The notes beneath the pieces are model-generated. The model was not told where the DNA came from and made no database searches. It was given only the letters and a program-made list of their open reading frames with translations. Source: an uncultured Pseudomonadota bacterium (GTDB lineage Bacteria; Myxococcota_A; UBA796; SXON01). Taken from it: a DNA stretch of 64,000 nt. A program made the translations under genes and the position numbers. This document shows positions 35,329 to 44,929 of the stretch, one piece after another. Numbering within the stretch: position 1 is the first letter of the stretch; each line of letters starts with the position of its first letter. The stretch lies in NCBI GenBank assembly GCA_903875225.1, contig CAIQVJ010000088.1, positions 62,001-126,000 of the forward strand. Reading direction: 5' to 3'.

Positions 35329-38286
35329 TCAGGCCCGGCGTCGCCGGCGGAGCGAGGCGGCGATGCCCCCCAACAGCAACGCGAGCCCACCCGCTCGCGC
35401 GCCTCCCGTGCCACACGCGCACGGGCCGCCCGATGCGTCAGGCTTGTCGGCGGGCGTCCCGGTGTCGTCCTTCCCGGTGTCGTCGCCATCGGGGGGCGTG
35501 CCGGTGTCGATGTGGACTGTGCCCTCCTCCCCCGGGCTCGACACGTCGGGGCAGCCCGCGGCGCCGCCGTCCACGCGCGCCTGACCGCTGAAGCCGGCCA
35601 CGCCGGCCTCCACCGCGATGCGCCCGCCGCCCCCGCACAGCCCGCCATCGAGGTTGGTCGCGCCCGCCCCCCCCGAAGCGTCGAGCGCCCCCGCGCCCGC
35701 CAGCGACGCTGCCGTCAGCCAGATCGCGCCGCCGGCGCCACCCGCGTTGCCCAGGTCTGCGATGCAGTACATGTCGGTCGTCTCGGGCCGACCGCCGTAC
35801 CCCGTCGCGTCGATCACGCCGTCCACCTGCACAGTGCCGCCGGCCACGAGCCGGAGCACCGCGCCGCCGACACCCCCGAGGCCACACCATGGCTGCTCGA
35901 GCGCCGTCCATCCCTCGTCGGAGCAGCCGCCCCGACCTGGCTCCGTTGGCGCCGCAGCGTCGTCGTACGGTTCCTCCGGCGTGGTGTCTGGCATGCTGCC
36001 GGGCTTTCCGCCGCCGCCCCGCCCGCCGTGCGACCCGCCGTTCCAGCACCGCTCGTCCTCCACGCCCTCCGGTGTAGTGCGGCTGTACCCGCCGAACCCG
36101 GAGAGCACGATCGCGCTGCCGGCGTCGATCACCAGATCGGTGTCGAGCGTGAGGGAGACGCGCTCGTCGAGAGGGTCCGCGTAGACCCGGGCCGGCAGGA
36201 AGAGCTGGGCCGACGTCAGCCCGCCGTCCACGAGCAACGTGGGCGGTGGCCAGGGGAGGCGCACGCGGGGATCGTCCGGCAGGAGGAGGGCGTTCTCCAG
36301 CGTCAACGATCGGGCGTCGAGGGCACCGACCTGCACGGTCGCGTCGCTCACGAAGACGTCAGTGTCCGGGAGGGTGGAGGGCAGGAGCCCGGCGCCGCGG
36401 CACTCGGGGCCCGACGCCGGGCATCCCCACGAAGCGGGATCCAGCCCGTTGCCGTCGATGAGGAGCCGGCCGAACGCATCGTCTGCCTTCTCGTACACGG
36501 TGCCGGGCCCCCCGTGCACCCGCCAGTCGTGCCAGGCGATGGGCTCTTCCACGTCGGGCAGCCACCCCTCGAGCAGAGCACCCTCGCCGCCCACCGCCTC
36601 GTACTGGAAGTCCAGGCCGTCGAACTCGCGCGCCGTGACTGCGATCCGGCCGCCGGATCCGCCGCCCCCGGCGAGCCCGACGGAGTTCCCCTCGGCCTGC
36701 AGGGCGCCGTCGCCGCCGTTCGCATGCAGGAGCGCGCTGCCCCCGAGCGTGCCGGCGTCGATGCGGATCACCCCGCCGGACCCGCCGGACCCGCCCCCGC
36801 CGAGCGGGCCCACCGGTGCGCTCCCGCCGTTGGCGTCGAGGGTGCCGTCGATCGTCGCTGCGCCGAGGATGCGCAGATCGAGGTCGTTGCCACCACCGCC
36901 GCCGTAGGTGGTGTCCGCCCAGGAGAGCGCCCACCCGTCCACGCCGTGGCCGCTCGGGTCCCGCGGGTCGCCGCTGGGTGCCTCGGAGGGGCGGAAGGCG
37001 TTGTCGTTGATCCAGCCCTCGGTGCCCCCATAGCCGCCGAAGCTCGCCCCCCAGACCTGCTCCAGGTAGAGCCCGGTGGCCCCCGATTCGTCCGGGTCGA
37101 CCGGCAGCACCACGCCGGAGTCGTCGCGGTGCCGGGCCACGAGGTTCGTGGACCCATCGACCTCCAGCGTGTCCGCGGTGAGCGCGAACCCGTCGGCCCC
37201 CACGCTGCTGGCCACGAAGGAGGCGCCGTGGGCGACGCTGGCCACGAGCCGCCCGCCCCCGTCGATCTGGCTGTCGGCGACGACGAGGGTGTCGGCGTCA
37301 AGCTCGGCGAGCCGGCTGACGCTCGATCCGTCGAGGCGTACGTCGGCCCCGCCGAGCGCGTCGGTCGCGACCGTGCTGTCCCGCACCGACACGTCCCCCC
37401 CTGCCGTGAGCCCGGGCCCCCCGTCCAGAAAGCAGCCATCCACGCTCACGTCTCCCTCGACGTCGATGCCGCCGCCGCGCCCGGTCAGCACGTCCCTCGT
37501 GTAGATGAGGCAGTCCTGCCCCTCCACCGAGTCCGCCACGATCGGGTTTGCGATGACGTAGCCCCCGGCCACGCTCACGCCGTCCATGTCCTGGGCGGCG
37601 ACCACCAGCTCCCCGACCTCCAGCTTGCCGGTCACGATGAGCAGCCCGTCGATCTCGGCGCGTCCGGACACGGTCAGGTCACCGAGGACGAAGTAGACTC
37701 CGTGCACCTCGAGGGAGTCGAAGGTGGAGGGGCCGTCGCTGTCTGCCTCCTCCCAGTACACGACCTTGTCGGATCCGCCGAGGTCCTCGACGGGGATGGC
37801 GGCGGCGCTGAACGGCAGCGAGAAGCCTACGTCGTTCCCCAGCTCCTGTGCGCGCCACAGCAGCCTGGTCACGGTCTCGGCGTCGTCGTAGGCGACCTGC
37901 CCTTCCGCCTGGGTGGTCAGGGTGAGGTCGCCGGCAGTGGCGTTGACGAGCCCCCATGACCTCGTGGCGAAGTAGGTCGCCTCGTACGTCCCGATGCGGC
38001 CGCGCACCTGCTGCCCGACGGGCGTGCAATTGTCGAAGTCCCAGTAGAGCTTGTACCAGCACCCGCACGCATCGACCCCTGCCTCTGCCCAGTTCGAGCC
38101 ATCGCAGGTGGGCGGCCATTCGGCCGGGGGGTTGGCGTCGAGCTCGCTGTCGATCAGGACGGAGCACTCGTCCTCCGTCGGGCGGGTGGGGTCCTCGCCC
38201 CAGGGCGTCGCGGCGAAGGTCCGCGGCAACAGGGTGAGGACGCCCAGACACGAGAAGATGGCCGGCGCCAGGAACGGGGAACGCAT
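35329..38286 (-). CDS. Large Gly-rich surface protein with MYXO-CTERM tail
   Basis: A 985-residue protein with a signal peptide (MRSPFLAPAIFSCLGVLTLL, ending TFAA). The first 180 residues contain a Cys cluster (CGCWYKLYWDFDNC). The remainder is repetitive beta-sequence of the 'DGSSVSRLAELDADTLVVAD' kind interrupted by very Gly-rich loops (GGGGSGGSGGVIRIDAG, GGSHGGRGGGGKPGS). This is a style seen in large bacterial surface or filamentous beta-helix proteins. A Thr/Asp spacer (TGTPPDGDDTGKDDTGTP) precedes the MYXO-CTERM signal: GGPCACGTGG, a hydrophobic helix, then LRRRRRA. It is probably processed and anchored by a myxosortase-type pathway. No enzymatic motif is visible. Confidence 0.87.
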   Translation of the reverse strand: MRSPFLAPAIFSCLGVLTLLPRTFAATPWGEDPTRPTEDECSVLIDSELDANPPAEWPPTCDGSNWAEAGVDACGCWYKLYWDFDNCTPVGQQVRGRIGTYEATYFATRSWGLVNATAGDLTLTTQAEGQVAYDDAETVTRLLWRAQELGNDVGFSLPFSAAAIPVEDLGGSDKVVYWEEADSDGPSTFDSLEVHGVYFVLGDLTVSGRAEIDGLLIVTGKLEVGELVVAAQDMDGVSVAGGYVIANPIVADSVEGQDCLIYTRDVLTGRGGGIDVEGDVSVDGCFLDGGPGLTAGGDVSVRDSTVATDALGGADVRLDGSSVSRLAELDADTLVVADSQIDGGGRLVASVAHGASFVASSVGADGFALTADTLEVDGSTNLVARHRDDSGVVLPVDPDESGATGLYLEQVWGASFGGYGGTEGWINDNAFRPSEAPSGDPRDPSGHGVDGWALSWADTTYGGGGGNDLDLRILGAATIDGTLDANGGSAPVGPLGGGGSGGSGGVIRIDAGTLGGSALLHANGGDGALQAEGNSVGLAGGGGSGGRIAVTAREFDGLDFQYEAVGGEGALLEGWLPDVEEPIAWHDWRVHGGPGTVYEKADDAFGRLLIDGNGLDPASWGCPASGPECRGAGLLPSTLPDTDVFVSDATVQVGALDARSLTLENALLLPDDPRVRLPWPPPTLLVDGGLTSAQLFLPARVYADPLDERVSLTLDTDLVIDAGSAIVLSGFGGYSRTTPEGVEDERCWNGGSHGGRGGGGKPGSMPDTTPEEPYDDAAAPTEPGRGGCSDEGWTALEQPWCGLGGVGGAVLRLVAGGTVQVDGVIDATGYGGRPETTDMYCIADLGNAGGAGGAIWLTAASLAGAGALDASGGAGATNLDGGLCGGGGRIAVEAGVAGFSGQARVDGGAAGCPDVSSPGEEGTVHIDTGTPPDGDDTGKDDTGTPADKPDASGGPCACGTGGARAGGLALLLGGIAASLRRRRRA

Positions 38287-38347
38287 GGGGACTCCGGGGA
38301 GACGACCCGGGAGCATAACCGGAGGCGCTGGTGCCTACTTCGGGGGG

Positions 38348-39604
38348 TCAGGCCTGCGCAGTTGCCACAATCGCGGTCGCGGCGCGAGCCGCCCCCTGCT
38401 CTGCGCGAACGAGGCGCCCGATCTCCGAAGCGCGTTCCCGGAGCGAGTCGTTCGTCACCGCGACTGCGATGGCGTCGGCGAGTCGGCTCGCCGAGAGCTT
38501 CTTCCAGGGAAAGGCCGGAGGGCCCACGCCGAGCTTGTGCACCCGGGAGGCCCAGAAGGGCTGGTCGCCGTGGAACGGCACGACGACGGCCGGAACGCCC
38601 GCCCGGACCGCCGCGGCGGTGGTGCCCGCCCCGCCGTGATGCACGACGGCCCGGCACCGCGGGTAGAGCCAGGAGTGGGGCACGGCGCTGAGCGCGAGGA
38701 CGTCCTGCGACAAGAGCCCGGGCTCGAGGCCCGCCCACCCCGACAGCAGGACGAGGCGCACGCCGGCCGTCCTGGCCGCCTCGAGCACCATCGCGCTGAC
38801 CTCCTCCGGCCTCCCGGTGCTCATGCTCCCGAAGCCGACGCAGACCGGTGGCGGGCCCTCGTCGAGGAACCGGGCCAGGTGTACAGGAGGCGCGAAGGTG
38901 CTCGGCTCGTCGACGAACCAGAAGCCGGTCATGTGAACGTCGCTCCCCCAATCCGCGGGGCGCGCCAGGAACGCCTCACTGACGCCGTAGTGGACGGGGC
39001 CGGGCAGCAGCCCCGGGTGCGCCCCGGGCAGCAGCGGCGCAGGCCTTGCCCCGAGGACCTCCATGCACGCCTCGTTCGCCGAGGCGCGAGCCGTCCACCA
39101 CAGCGCCGCCCGGGTGAGCCGATGGCCGAGCCGGCGTGACAGGCCTCCAGAATCAAGCCCAGGGAAGAGCGCGCCAGGATGGGCCGAGGTCGTCGTGATG
39201 GGCACGTTGAACGCCTGGACGACGGGCATCCCGAGCTTCTTCGAGATGCCATCGGCCACGAGTGCAGTGCTGAAGTTCGTCACGATGACGTCGGCGCCAC
39301 GACTCGCGTCGAGGCCGATCTGGGCCAGCGAGTGCGACGCGCGCTTCGCGATCGCAGCGAACTCTCGGAAGGAGCGGATCACCCCTCCTCCCTCGACCGA
39401 GCGACGCGTCTCGACGCGTTGAAGCTCGGCCGCGACGTGGATCGGGATCGTCGCGACGTCCAGCCCGTAGGTACGGACGAGCGCCTCGTGGTCCTGCGTG
39501 GTCACGATCGTGCAGCCATGCCCGAGCGAGTGGAGCGCCTGACCGAGCGCGACGTACGGCTGGACGTCGCCGCGGCTGCCGGGGGCGAGGATCGTGGCTC
39601 TCAT
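38348..39604 (-). CDS. GT1-family glycosyltransferase, sterol-glucosyltransferase-like
   Basis: A 418-residue GT-B-fold enzyme. The N-terminal nucleotide-fold start, ATILAPGSRGDVQPYVALGQ, is typical of the UGT/MGT branch. The donor-binding motif in the C-terminal half (CRAVVHHGGAGTTAAAVRAG, VPFHGDQPFWASRV) closely follows that of UDP-glucose:sterol glucosyltransferases and antibiotic glycosyltransferases. It transfers a sugar, probably from UDP-glucose, to a lipid or small hydrophobic acceptor. There is no signal peptide, so it should act at the cytoplasmic face. The start codon is well defined, with the divergent methyltransferase-like gene on the other side. Confidence 0.92.
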   Translation of the reverse strand: MRATILAPGSRGDVQPYVALGQALHSLGHGCTIVTTQDHEALVRTYGLDVATIPIHVAAELQRVETRRSVEGGGVIRSFREFAAIAKRASHSLAQIGLDASRGADVIVTNFSTALVADGISKKLGMPVVQAFNVPITTTSAHPGALFPGLDSGGLSRRLGHRLTRAALWWTARASANEACMEVLGARPAPLLPGAHPGLLPGPVHYGVSEAFLARPADWGSDVHMTGFWFVDEPSTFAPPVHLARFLDEGPPPVCVGFGSMSTGRPEEVSAMVLEAARTAGVRLVLLSGWAGLEPGLLSQDVLALSAVPHSWLYPRCRAVVHHGGAGTTAAAVRAGVPAVVVPFHGDQPFWASRVHKLGVGPPAFPWKKLSASRLADAIAVAVTNDSLRERASEIGRLVRAEQGAARAATAIVATAQA

Positions 39605-39732
39605 GGGCGGCTCTGGTTCACTGCTGCTTCGGGTGCAGTGTCGGTCTGACCGGGCCGGAATGCAACTGCGCCTCGTGATATCGACCCGCCTGCCCCAAGG
39701 GGTCCCGGCTGCTCCCTCCGTCCCTCGCCGCT

Positions 39733-40353
39733 TTGCTCTCCTCGCCCGGTGCCGCGGCGCGTCGTCGCTGGCGATGGCTGCGTGCCACTCGCGACTGTGG
39801 CGGTGCCACGCCGCCGCGGTACCAGGACGTGGGTTGGGTCGATGAGGTGACGCCCGACCAGCTACGGATGGAGGCGGCGCTCGCTCCGCTCTGGCGACCC
39901 GACGACGTCGTGCTGCACGTTGGCATCGGCAGTTCGCGGGTCGCGCGCCGCTTCGCCCACCGGGTGCGGCACATCGACGGGATCACCGTGGTCCAGCGTG
40001 AGCTCGACCTCGCGCCCGCGGTGGACAACTACGCCCCCATGCTCCTCGACAAGTACCGGTCGCTGCCGAGCGGGTCCTACACCTGGATCCTGGACAACAA
40101 CCCATCAAGCTTCTCGTGCTGCAGGCGCCACTTTGCAGAGATGCTCGACCGCTACCGCACCCACCTCGCGCCGGGGGGGCGGCTCGTCACCGAGCTGCGC
40201 GGACTGGCGTACGCCGAGCCGTATGCCTTTGGGCTCTCTGCCGGTCGCTTCGAGCGCCTCGGACGCGAACGGGGATTGGAGACCGAGTGGCTCGGGGAGA
40301 CAGTGCTGTGCTGGCGTCGGCGGGCTGGGGGGCCCGACTACCGACCACCATGA
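39733..40353 (+). CDS. SAM-dependent methyltransferase-like protein
   Basis: Up to 206 residues from a TTG; GTG codons about 32-38 codons downstream are alternatives, because the first 25 residues are Arg-rich and look non-coding. The Rossmann motif I equivalent is VVLHVGIGSSRVARRFA, followed by an acidic strand end (RHIDGITVV). The segments YTWILDNNPSSFSCCRRHFA and HLAPGGRLVTELRGLAY correspond to motifs IV-VI of class I methyltransferases. Residues usually binding SAM are only partly conserved (GIGSS instead of GxGxG), so activity is uncertain. It is divergent from the glycosyltransferase, suggesting linked roles in glycolipid tailoring, and its 3' end overlaps the convergent FG-GAP gene. 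Confidence 0.7.
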   Translation: MLSSPGAAARRRWRWLRATRDCGGATPPRYQDVGWVDEVTPDQLRMEAALAPLWRPDDVVLHVGIGSSRVARRFAHRVRHIDGITVVQRELDLAPAVDNYAPMLLDKYRSLPSGSYTWILDNNPSSFSCCRRHFAEMLDRYRTHLAPGGRLVTELRGLAYAEPYAFGLSAGRFERLGRERGLETEWLGETVLCWRRRAGGPDYRPP

Positions 40354-41645
40354 TCAACCCGCCCGCGAGGGATGCACCTTGCAACGCCGCTTTGCATCGG
40401 GCGGCGTCTCCGTGAGGAAAGCCAGCCCAGCAACACGACCGTCCCCCAGGCCTCCGGGACAGGGGTTGTCCCGCACGCGCACCCGTCGGCTGGCGGTCCG
40501 TCGTCTCCTGGTGGGGCCGCTGTGGACCGCAGGACGGCCACCTCTCCCACCCCTCCGGCGGCGTCCGAATCGCCCACCACGAGGAACGCGGCGCTCGCCC
40601 CCTGCATCGCCACCACCGCGGGCACGAACGACGTGGCGACCTCCTGGGTCACCTCCTGCGGGAAGCCGCCATCCCCACCCGTCCAGAGGAGCACGCCGGT
40701 CTTGTCGCCAGAGGCGAGATCGAGCCAGCCGTCGCCGTCGAGATCCCCAAGCGAGACGTCCACCATGCCCAGGCCCTGACCCGCCGACATCGTCCACGCC
40801 GCCTCTGCCGTTGGCCCCTCAGGCCCCCCGCGGTAGACGAAGACCGCACCGCCGTCCGCCGTGGTGTAGTACTCGCTGACAGCCAGGTCCGAAAACCCGT
40901 CCTGATCCACGTCCCCGCTCGTGATCGATTGACCGTAGCCACACCCCACGCGGTCGCCGCTCGCGGACCAGAGGGGGTCCGCCACGATGCCGGCCGCCGC
41001 GCCAGCGAACACGCGCGCGGTGCCGACGCCGTCGGCCGCAGCGTCCCTGGGAGCAGCGCCCCCCGTTCCGAGGTCCGCGTAGCCGTCGCCGTTCACGTCT
41101 CCCACCGCGGCCGGGACCGGCCACTCAGCGGCTTCGCCGACCCAGGTGAACGTTGGATCCCCGAGGCCGTCGAGCGCGACGGGGTACGCCGACACCGAGC
41201 CGGACTCCCGCCCCCACGACTCTACGGCCACGTCATCCAGCCCGTCCCCATCGACGTCCCCGATGAGCGCCACCCCGTAGCCGTCCACGCGCGACACGGC
41301 GTCGCCGTAGCCCTGGGCGCTGCCGGCGTAGAAGGCGACCGAGCCGAGAGTGCCGCCCAGCGCGAGGTCCGCGTGCCCGTCTCCGTCCACGTCGCCGAGC
41401 GCCGCGGCGTGGCCGACAGTGTCGACGTCCCAGGCGGTGTCATCGTTGCCGACCGTGCCGAACGGGGCGGCCGCAAAGCCGTCGACCGTGCCGGCGTACA
41501 GGCCGTAGTTCCCGAACTCGGCGGCGGCGAGCAGGTCGTGCAGGCCGTCGCCGTCCACGTCGCCCGCGTCCAGCACGTTCCACCCGAACCCGTTTTCGGG
41601 GCCTTCGAGGAGCACGACCGGCGCTTCGTCTACGAGATCCGACAC
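40338..41645 (-). CDS. FG-GAP protein with MYXO-CTERM tail, 5' end apparently missing
   Basis: About 435 residues from the first plausible start, a GTG. There are six or so FG-GAP repeats (DAGDVDGDGLHDLLAAAE, ALGDVDGDGHADLALGG, SGDVDQDGFSDLAVSEY) and a MYXO-CTERM-like end: GCACGTTP, a hydrophobic stretch, then SSRRRRPMQSG. Unusually, a further 17 residues (to DHGGR) follow the Arg cluster. The protein begins inside the first repeat and lacks any signal peptide, although the tail demands export. Only about 100 bases separate it from the divergent lipoprotein gene. A truncated gene or a frameshift near the 5' end is likely. Confidence 0.65.
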   Translation of the reverse strand: MSDLVDEAPVVLLEGPENGFGWNVLDAGDVDGDGLHDLLAAAEFGNYGLYAGTVDGFAAAPFGTVGNDDTAWDVDTVGHAAALGDVDGDGHADLALGGTLGSVAFYAGSAQGYGDAVSRVDGYGVALIGDVDGDGLDDVAVESWGRESGSVSAYPVALDGLGDPTFTWVGEAAEWPVPAAVGDVNGDGYADLGTGGAAPRDAAADGVGTARVFAGAAAGIVADPLWSASGDRVGCGYGQSITSGDVDQDGFSDLAVSEYYTTADGGAVFVYRGGPEGPTAEAAWTMSAGQGLGMVDVSLGDLDGDGWLDLASGDKTGVLLWTGGDGGFPQEVTQEVATSFVPAVVAMQGASAAFLVVGDSDAAGGVGEVAVLRSTAAPPGDDGPPADGCACGTTPVPEAWGTVVLLGWLSSRRRRPMQSGVARCIPRGRVDHGGR

Positions 41646-41744
41646 CAGGGATAGGTAACGCAACGGATCCGAGAAGCGCCCAGGCGTTGCGCGAGCCGAT
41701 CGTGGCGTCTCGCGTTGGGGACGATTTCGAAGTATCGGTCCCAG

Positions 41745-42302
41745 ATGCTCCTGATCCTCCTCTCCCTCGCCTGTGTGCACCACGCTGTCCCGGCCGCAAC
41801 GGGCGCTGCGCCGATCGCCAGCGAGGCCCAGGTCGAGCCGTTGGCCCCGCGCCCGTTTGGCGCCGCTGCGCTCGCCGCGGGCATTCCCAACGGTACCGTG
41901 ATCCGCCTCCGGATCGAGTCGGCAGGCGATCCCACGGTCGAGCAACGGTGGGAGTTCAGCGACGGCACGGCTGACTCGGTGGTCATCGACTCCAGGGTGT
42001 ACGATGACAAGGGCGTGCTGCTGAAGGACGAGGGCACTTCGAAGAACCTGTGGGCAGACCTTGAGAAGCACGCGAGCTTTCCGGCAGCGGCGACCTCCCG
42101 CACCGACGAGGTCTACGACGGTCCGCTCGGGCACCTCGCCGTGTGGCTCTACACGGTGACAGTCGCGGGCGATGACGGGATCATGCTCGTCAAACGGTAC
42201 CAGTTCGCAAAGACGATCCCGGGGCCCCCCGTCCTGTTCACCATCGAGCGCCAGGGCGAGGAGATCTTCCGGATGACCATGCTGGAGCGGAGCCCGCGGT
42301 AG
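41745..42302 (+). CDS. Lipoprotein, unknown function
   Basis: A 185-residue protein: signal MLLILLSLACVHH (lipobox SLAC), then a single beta-rich domain. Readable landmarks are NGTVIRLRIESAGDPTVEQR, WEFSDGTADSVVIDSRVYDD, HLAVWLYTVTVAGDDGIMLV and the end FRMTMLERSPR. No cysteines other than the lipidated one are evident. No family was recognised. The internal ATG is preferred because upstream codons disrupt the signal. It is divergent from the truncated FG-GAP gene and about 125 bases upstream of the binding-protein/vWA gene, on the same strand. Confidence 0.72.
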   Translation: MLLILLSLACVHHAVPAATGAAPIASEAQVEPLAPRPFGAAALAAGIPNGTVIRLRIESAGDPTVEQRWEFSDGTADSVVIDSRVYDDKGVLLKDEGTSKNLWADLEKHASFPAAATSRTDEVYDGPLGHLAVWLYTVTVAGDDGIMLVKRYQFAKTIPGPPVLFTIERQGEEIFRMTMLERSPR

Positions 42303-42428
42303 CGCCTGCGGCCTACGCCGCCACCACAGGCGGTCTTGCGGCCATGCACGACGCTCTTGACCTTGCCGAGGAGTCCTGCTTCCCCTCGCACCGGAAATGT
42401 GTCAATGCGGTGACGGATGTGAAACGCG

Positions 42429-44129
42429 ATGGTGGCCGTCGCACCGATGGATCGCCTCGGCCAACCTGCACGGTTACGGGTCGGCATGCTGCTCATCCTC
42501 TCCCTGGTCATCGGTTGTTCCTCGGACTCCGGACCCGTCGCGAAGCCCGAGCCCGACGTGCCGACGGTCACGCTCAAGGTGGAGTATGGCAGCGAGAAGA
42601 AGGCGTGGCTGGAGGCCGAAATCGCCGCGTTTGAGGCCACCAGCCCGACGATCGCGGACGGCAGGCACATCGAGGTAGAGGCGCACGGGCAGGGGTCCGG
42701 CGAGGCGATGCTGGACATCCTCTCGGGCAAGGCGCAGCCGGACGTGTTCAGCCCGGCTTCATCGGCGTACCTGTCGTTGCTGGACGACGCCTGGATCGCG
42801 AAGGGGGAGAAGAGCAGGATCTGCGGGCCGGGGGAGCCGATCCTGCTCTCGCCGGTCGTGATCGCGATGTGGAAGCCGATGGCCGAAGCGCTCGGCTGGC
42901 CTGCCAAGCGCCTGGGTTGGACCGACATCCTCGACGTCTCGGCGAACCACAAGGGCTGGGACGCGTTCGGCCATCCCGAGTGGGGGTTCTTCAAGCTCGC
43001 ACACACGCACCCGGGCCTGTCGAATTCCGGACTCCTCGCCGTCCTGGCAGAGGCCTACGCGGGCGCAGGGAAGACCCGCGGGCTCACGCTCGAGGATCTC
43101 AACGGGCCCGAGGTCGCCACGTTCCTCGACAAGGTCGAGGGCTCGATCGTGCACTACGGAAAGTCCACGAGCTTCCTCGCCGACAAGATGCGGGAGCGCG
43201 GGCCCGGCTACGTGAGCGCCGCCGTGGTCTACGAGAGCGTGGTGGTCGACTCCTACAGCCATCCCGAGGAGATGCCGATCGTCGCGATCTACCCGACGGA
43301 GGGCACGTTCTGGTCGGATCACCCGTGGTCGGTGCTGCAGGCGTCCTGGGTGGGCGACGAAAAAAAGCAGGCGGCGGCGAAGCTGTTCGACTTCCTCAAG
43401 TCACGTCCGGCCCAGGATGCAGCGATGGCGGCCGGCTTTCGGCCGGCCGATCCGGCCATCGCGATGGCGGCGCCGCTGGACTCCGCCCACGGAGTCGACC
43501 CGAAGGAGCCGCAGACGTTGCTCGACGTGCCCGACGGGGCCACGCTCGGGGGCGTGGTCGCCGCCTGGGAGGCGCACAAGAAGACGAGCGACGTCGTGCT
43601 GGTGTTCGACAAGTCCGGCAGCATGCAGGGCGACCCGATGGCCAGCGCGAAGGAGGGCGCCCGGGTGTTCCTGCAGAACCTCTCGGACAAGGACCGCGTG
43701 TCGATCGAGTTCTTCGACAACAACGTGGCGGCGCCCACGCCGTACATCGCCCTCGGGGGCGGGGGCCGGGAGCAGCTCGGCGCGACGGTCTCCGGAGCCG
43801 TCGCGGACGGCGGCACCTCGATGTACGATGCGCTGCTGGCCGCCGTGAACACGGCCGAGCGCGACGTCGCGGCGAACCCACGGGACATCCACGCGGTGGT
43901 CGTGATGACCGACGGGCGCGACGAGTCGAGCCAGACGACGTTGGACGACACGCTCGCGAAGCTGAACGCCCGCGGCGAGGCGAACGTGAAGGTGTTCACC
44001 ATCGCCTACGGGTCCAAGGCCGATCCCGCCGTGCTCGCGCAGCTCGCGGAGGCCGGGCGCGGCAGCACGGCCGCGGGCACATCCGAGGACATCCAGTCCG
44101 TGTTTCGCGACATGGCGGCGTTCTTTTGA
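42429..44129 (+). CDS. Lipoprotein: substrate-binding domain fused to vWA domain
   Basis: 566 residues from this ATG; ATGs 6 and 19 codons in are alternatives, all keeping the lipobox VIGC (Cys30). Residues about 46-350 form an extracellular solute-binding-protein domain: KVEYGSEKKAWLEAEIAAFE, PEWGFFKLAHTHPGLSNSGL, AAVVYESVVVDSY, AGFRPADPA. Residues about 386-566 are a von Willebrand factor A domain with an intact metal site: DKSGS (394-398), Thr463 in GGTSMYDA and Asp495 in VMTDGRDE. The fusion suggests ligand sensing coupled to Mg-dependent protein contacts on the membrane surface. No ABC permease is encoded nearby. The next two genes on the same strand look like partners. Confidence 0.92.
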   Translation: MVAVAPMDRLGQPARLRVGMLLILSLVIGCSSDSGPVAKPEPDVPTVTLKVEYGSEKKAWLEAEIAAFEATSPTIADGRHIEVEAHGQGSGEAMLDILSGKAQPDVFSPASSAYLSLLDDAWIAKGEKSRICGPGEPILLSPVVIAMWKPMAEALGWPAKRLGWTDILDVSANHKGWDAFGHPEWGFFKLAHTHPGLSNSGLLAVLAEAYAGAGKTRGLTLEDLNGPEVATFLDKVEGSIVHYGKSTSFLADKMRERGPGYVSAAVVYESVVVDSYSHPEEMPIVAIYPTEGTFWSDHPWSVLQASWVGDEKKQAAAKLFDFLKSRPAQDAAMAAGFRPADPAIAMAAPLDSAHGVDPKEPQTLLDVPDGATLGGVVAAWEAHKKTSDVVLVFDKSGSMQGDPMASAKEGARVFLQNLSDKDRVSIEFFDNNVAAPTPYIALGGGGREQLGATVSGAVADGGTSMYDALLAAVNTAERDVAANPRDIHAVVVMTDGRDESSQTTLDDTLAKLNARGEANVKVFTIAYGSKADPAVLAQLAEAGRGSTAAGTSEDIQSVFRDMAAFF

Positions 44130-44159
44130 GGCTCCCAGGGCCAACGAGGAGCGGCTCAG

Positions 44160-44924
44160 GTGGCTGACAAGCGCCCGCTCTGGCGCTCTGCCTTCGATCC
44201 CATGGCGCTCGGCGTCGCGGGGGTAGCCGGAGCGGCGGGCATGGCCCTGCACTCGGTGCCCGTCGTGTCGTTGGGCGTTCTCGCCTACGGCGCGCTGATT
44301 GCATGGGACATCCTCGCGACGACGCCCGATAGAGCCGAGCGTGAACTGCCGGAGCCGGTGGTGCTCCCCGATCCGGCCGCGTTCGCTGACAGGGATGTTC
44401 AGGCGGCGATCGTGAGCCTCGGCGCCAGCCAGCAGACGCTCTGGCGGGCCGCGCGCGAGGCGCCCGCCAACGTGCTTGCCATCGTGATGCCGACGCTCGT
44501 CGCGGTGAAGGAGCTGACGGGCAGGGCGCTCGACCTCGCGTCCCGCGCGGAAGATCTGAACGATTTTCTCAAGACGCAGGACCGCGCCAAGCTCCAGGCG
44601 GACGCCGGGCGGCTGGCCGCGGCTGCTGGAAGGGCGCGAGACGCCGCTGCCCGCGATGAATATGGGAAGGCCGTGGCAAACCGCACCGAGCAGATCGGCG
44701 CCGTCGACGAGATCGCGGACGCCCACGACCGCGCCGTCGCCGCCCTCTCCAAGGTCGTCACGATGCTCGACGCGCTCCCCGCCAAGATCGTGCGCATGAA
44801 GGCGCTCGACAACGCCGCGCTCGACGCCCTCGGCGTCGACGTGACCAGCGACGTGACCACGTTGAACCAGGACATCCAGCTCTTCGAAACCACGCTGCGC
44901 CTGCTCGCGCAGCCGTCCCCGTAG
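44160..44924 (+). CDS. Membrane-anchored coiled-coil protein
   Basis: 254 residues from a GTG with gaggag about 9 bases upstream. Two close hydrophobic helices (about 14-50, MALGVAGVAGAAGMALHSVP, then LGVLAYGALIAWDIL) anchor it. The remaining 200 residues are almost entirely helical, Ala/Asp/Leu-rich, with heptad-like spacing (about 75-250: TGRALDLASRAEDLNDFLKT, AAGRARDAAARDEYGKAVAN). The family is not firmly recognised; the style recalls toxic-anion-resistance (TelA-type) helical proteins. It sits between two substrate-binding-protein genes, 30 bases after the first and 5 bases before the second, so the three are almost certainly one operon. Confidence 0.75.
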   Translation: MADKRPLWRSAFDPMALGVAGVAGAAGMALHSVPVVSLGVLAYGALIAWDILATTPDRAERELPEPVVLPDPAAFADRDVQAAIVSLGASQQTLWRAAREAPANVLAIVMPTLVAVKELTGRALDLASRAEDLNDFLKTQDRAKLQADAGRLAAAAGRARDAAARDEYGKAVANRTEQIGAVDEIADAHDRAVAALSKVVTMLDALPAKIVRMKALDNAALDALGVDVTSDVTTLNQDIQLFETTLRLLAQPSP

Positions 44925-44929
44925 GCCCC

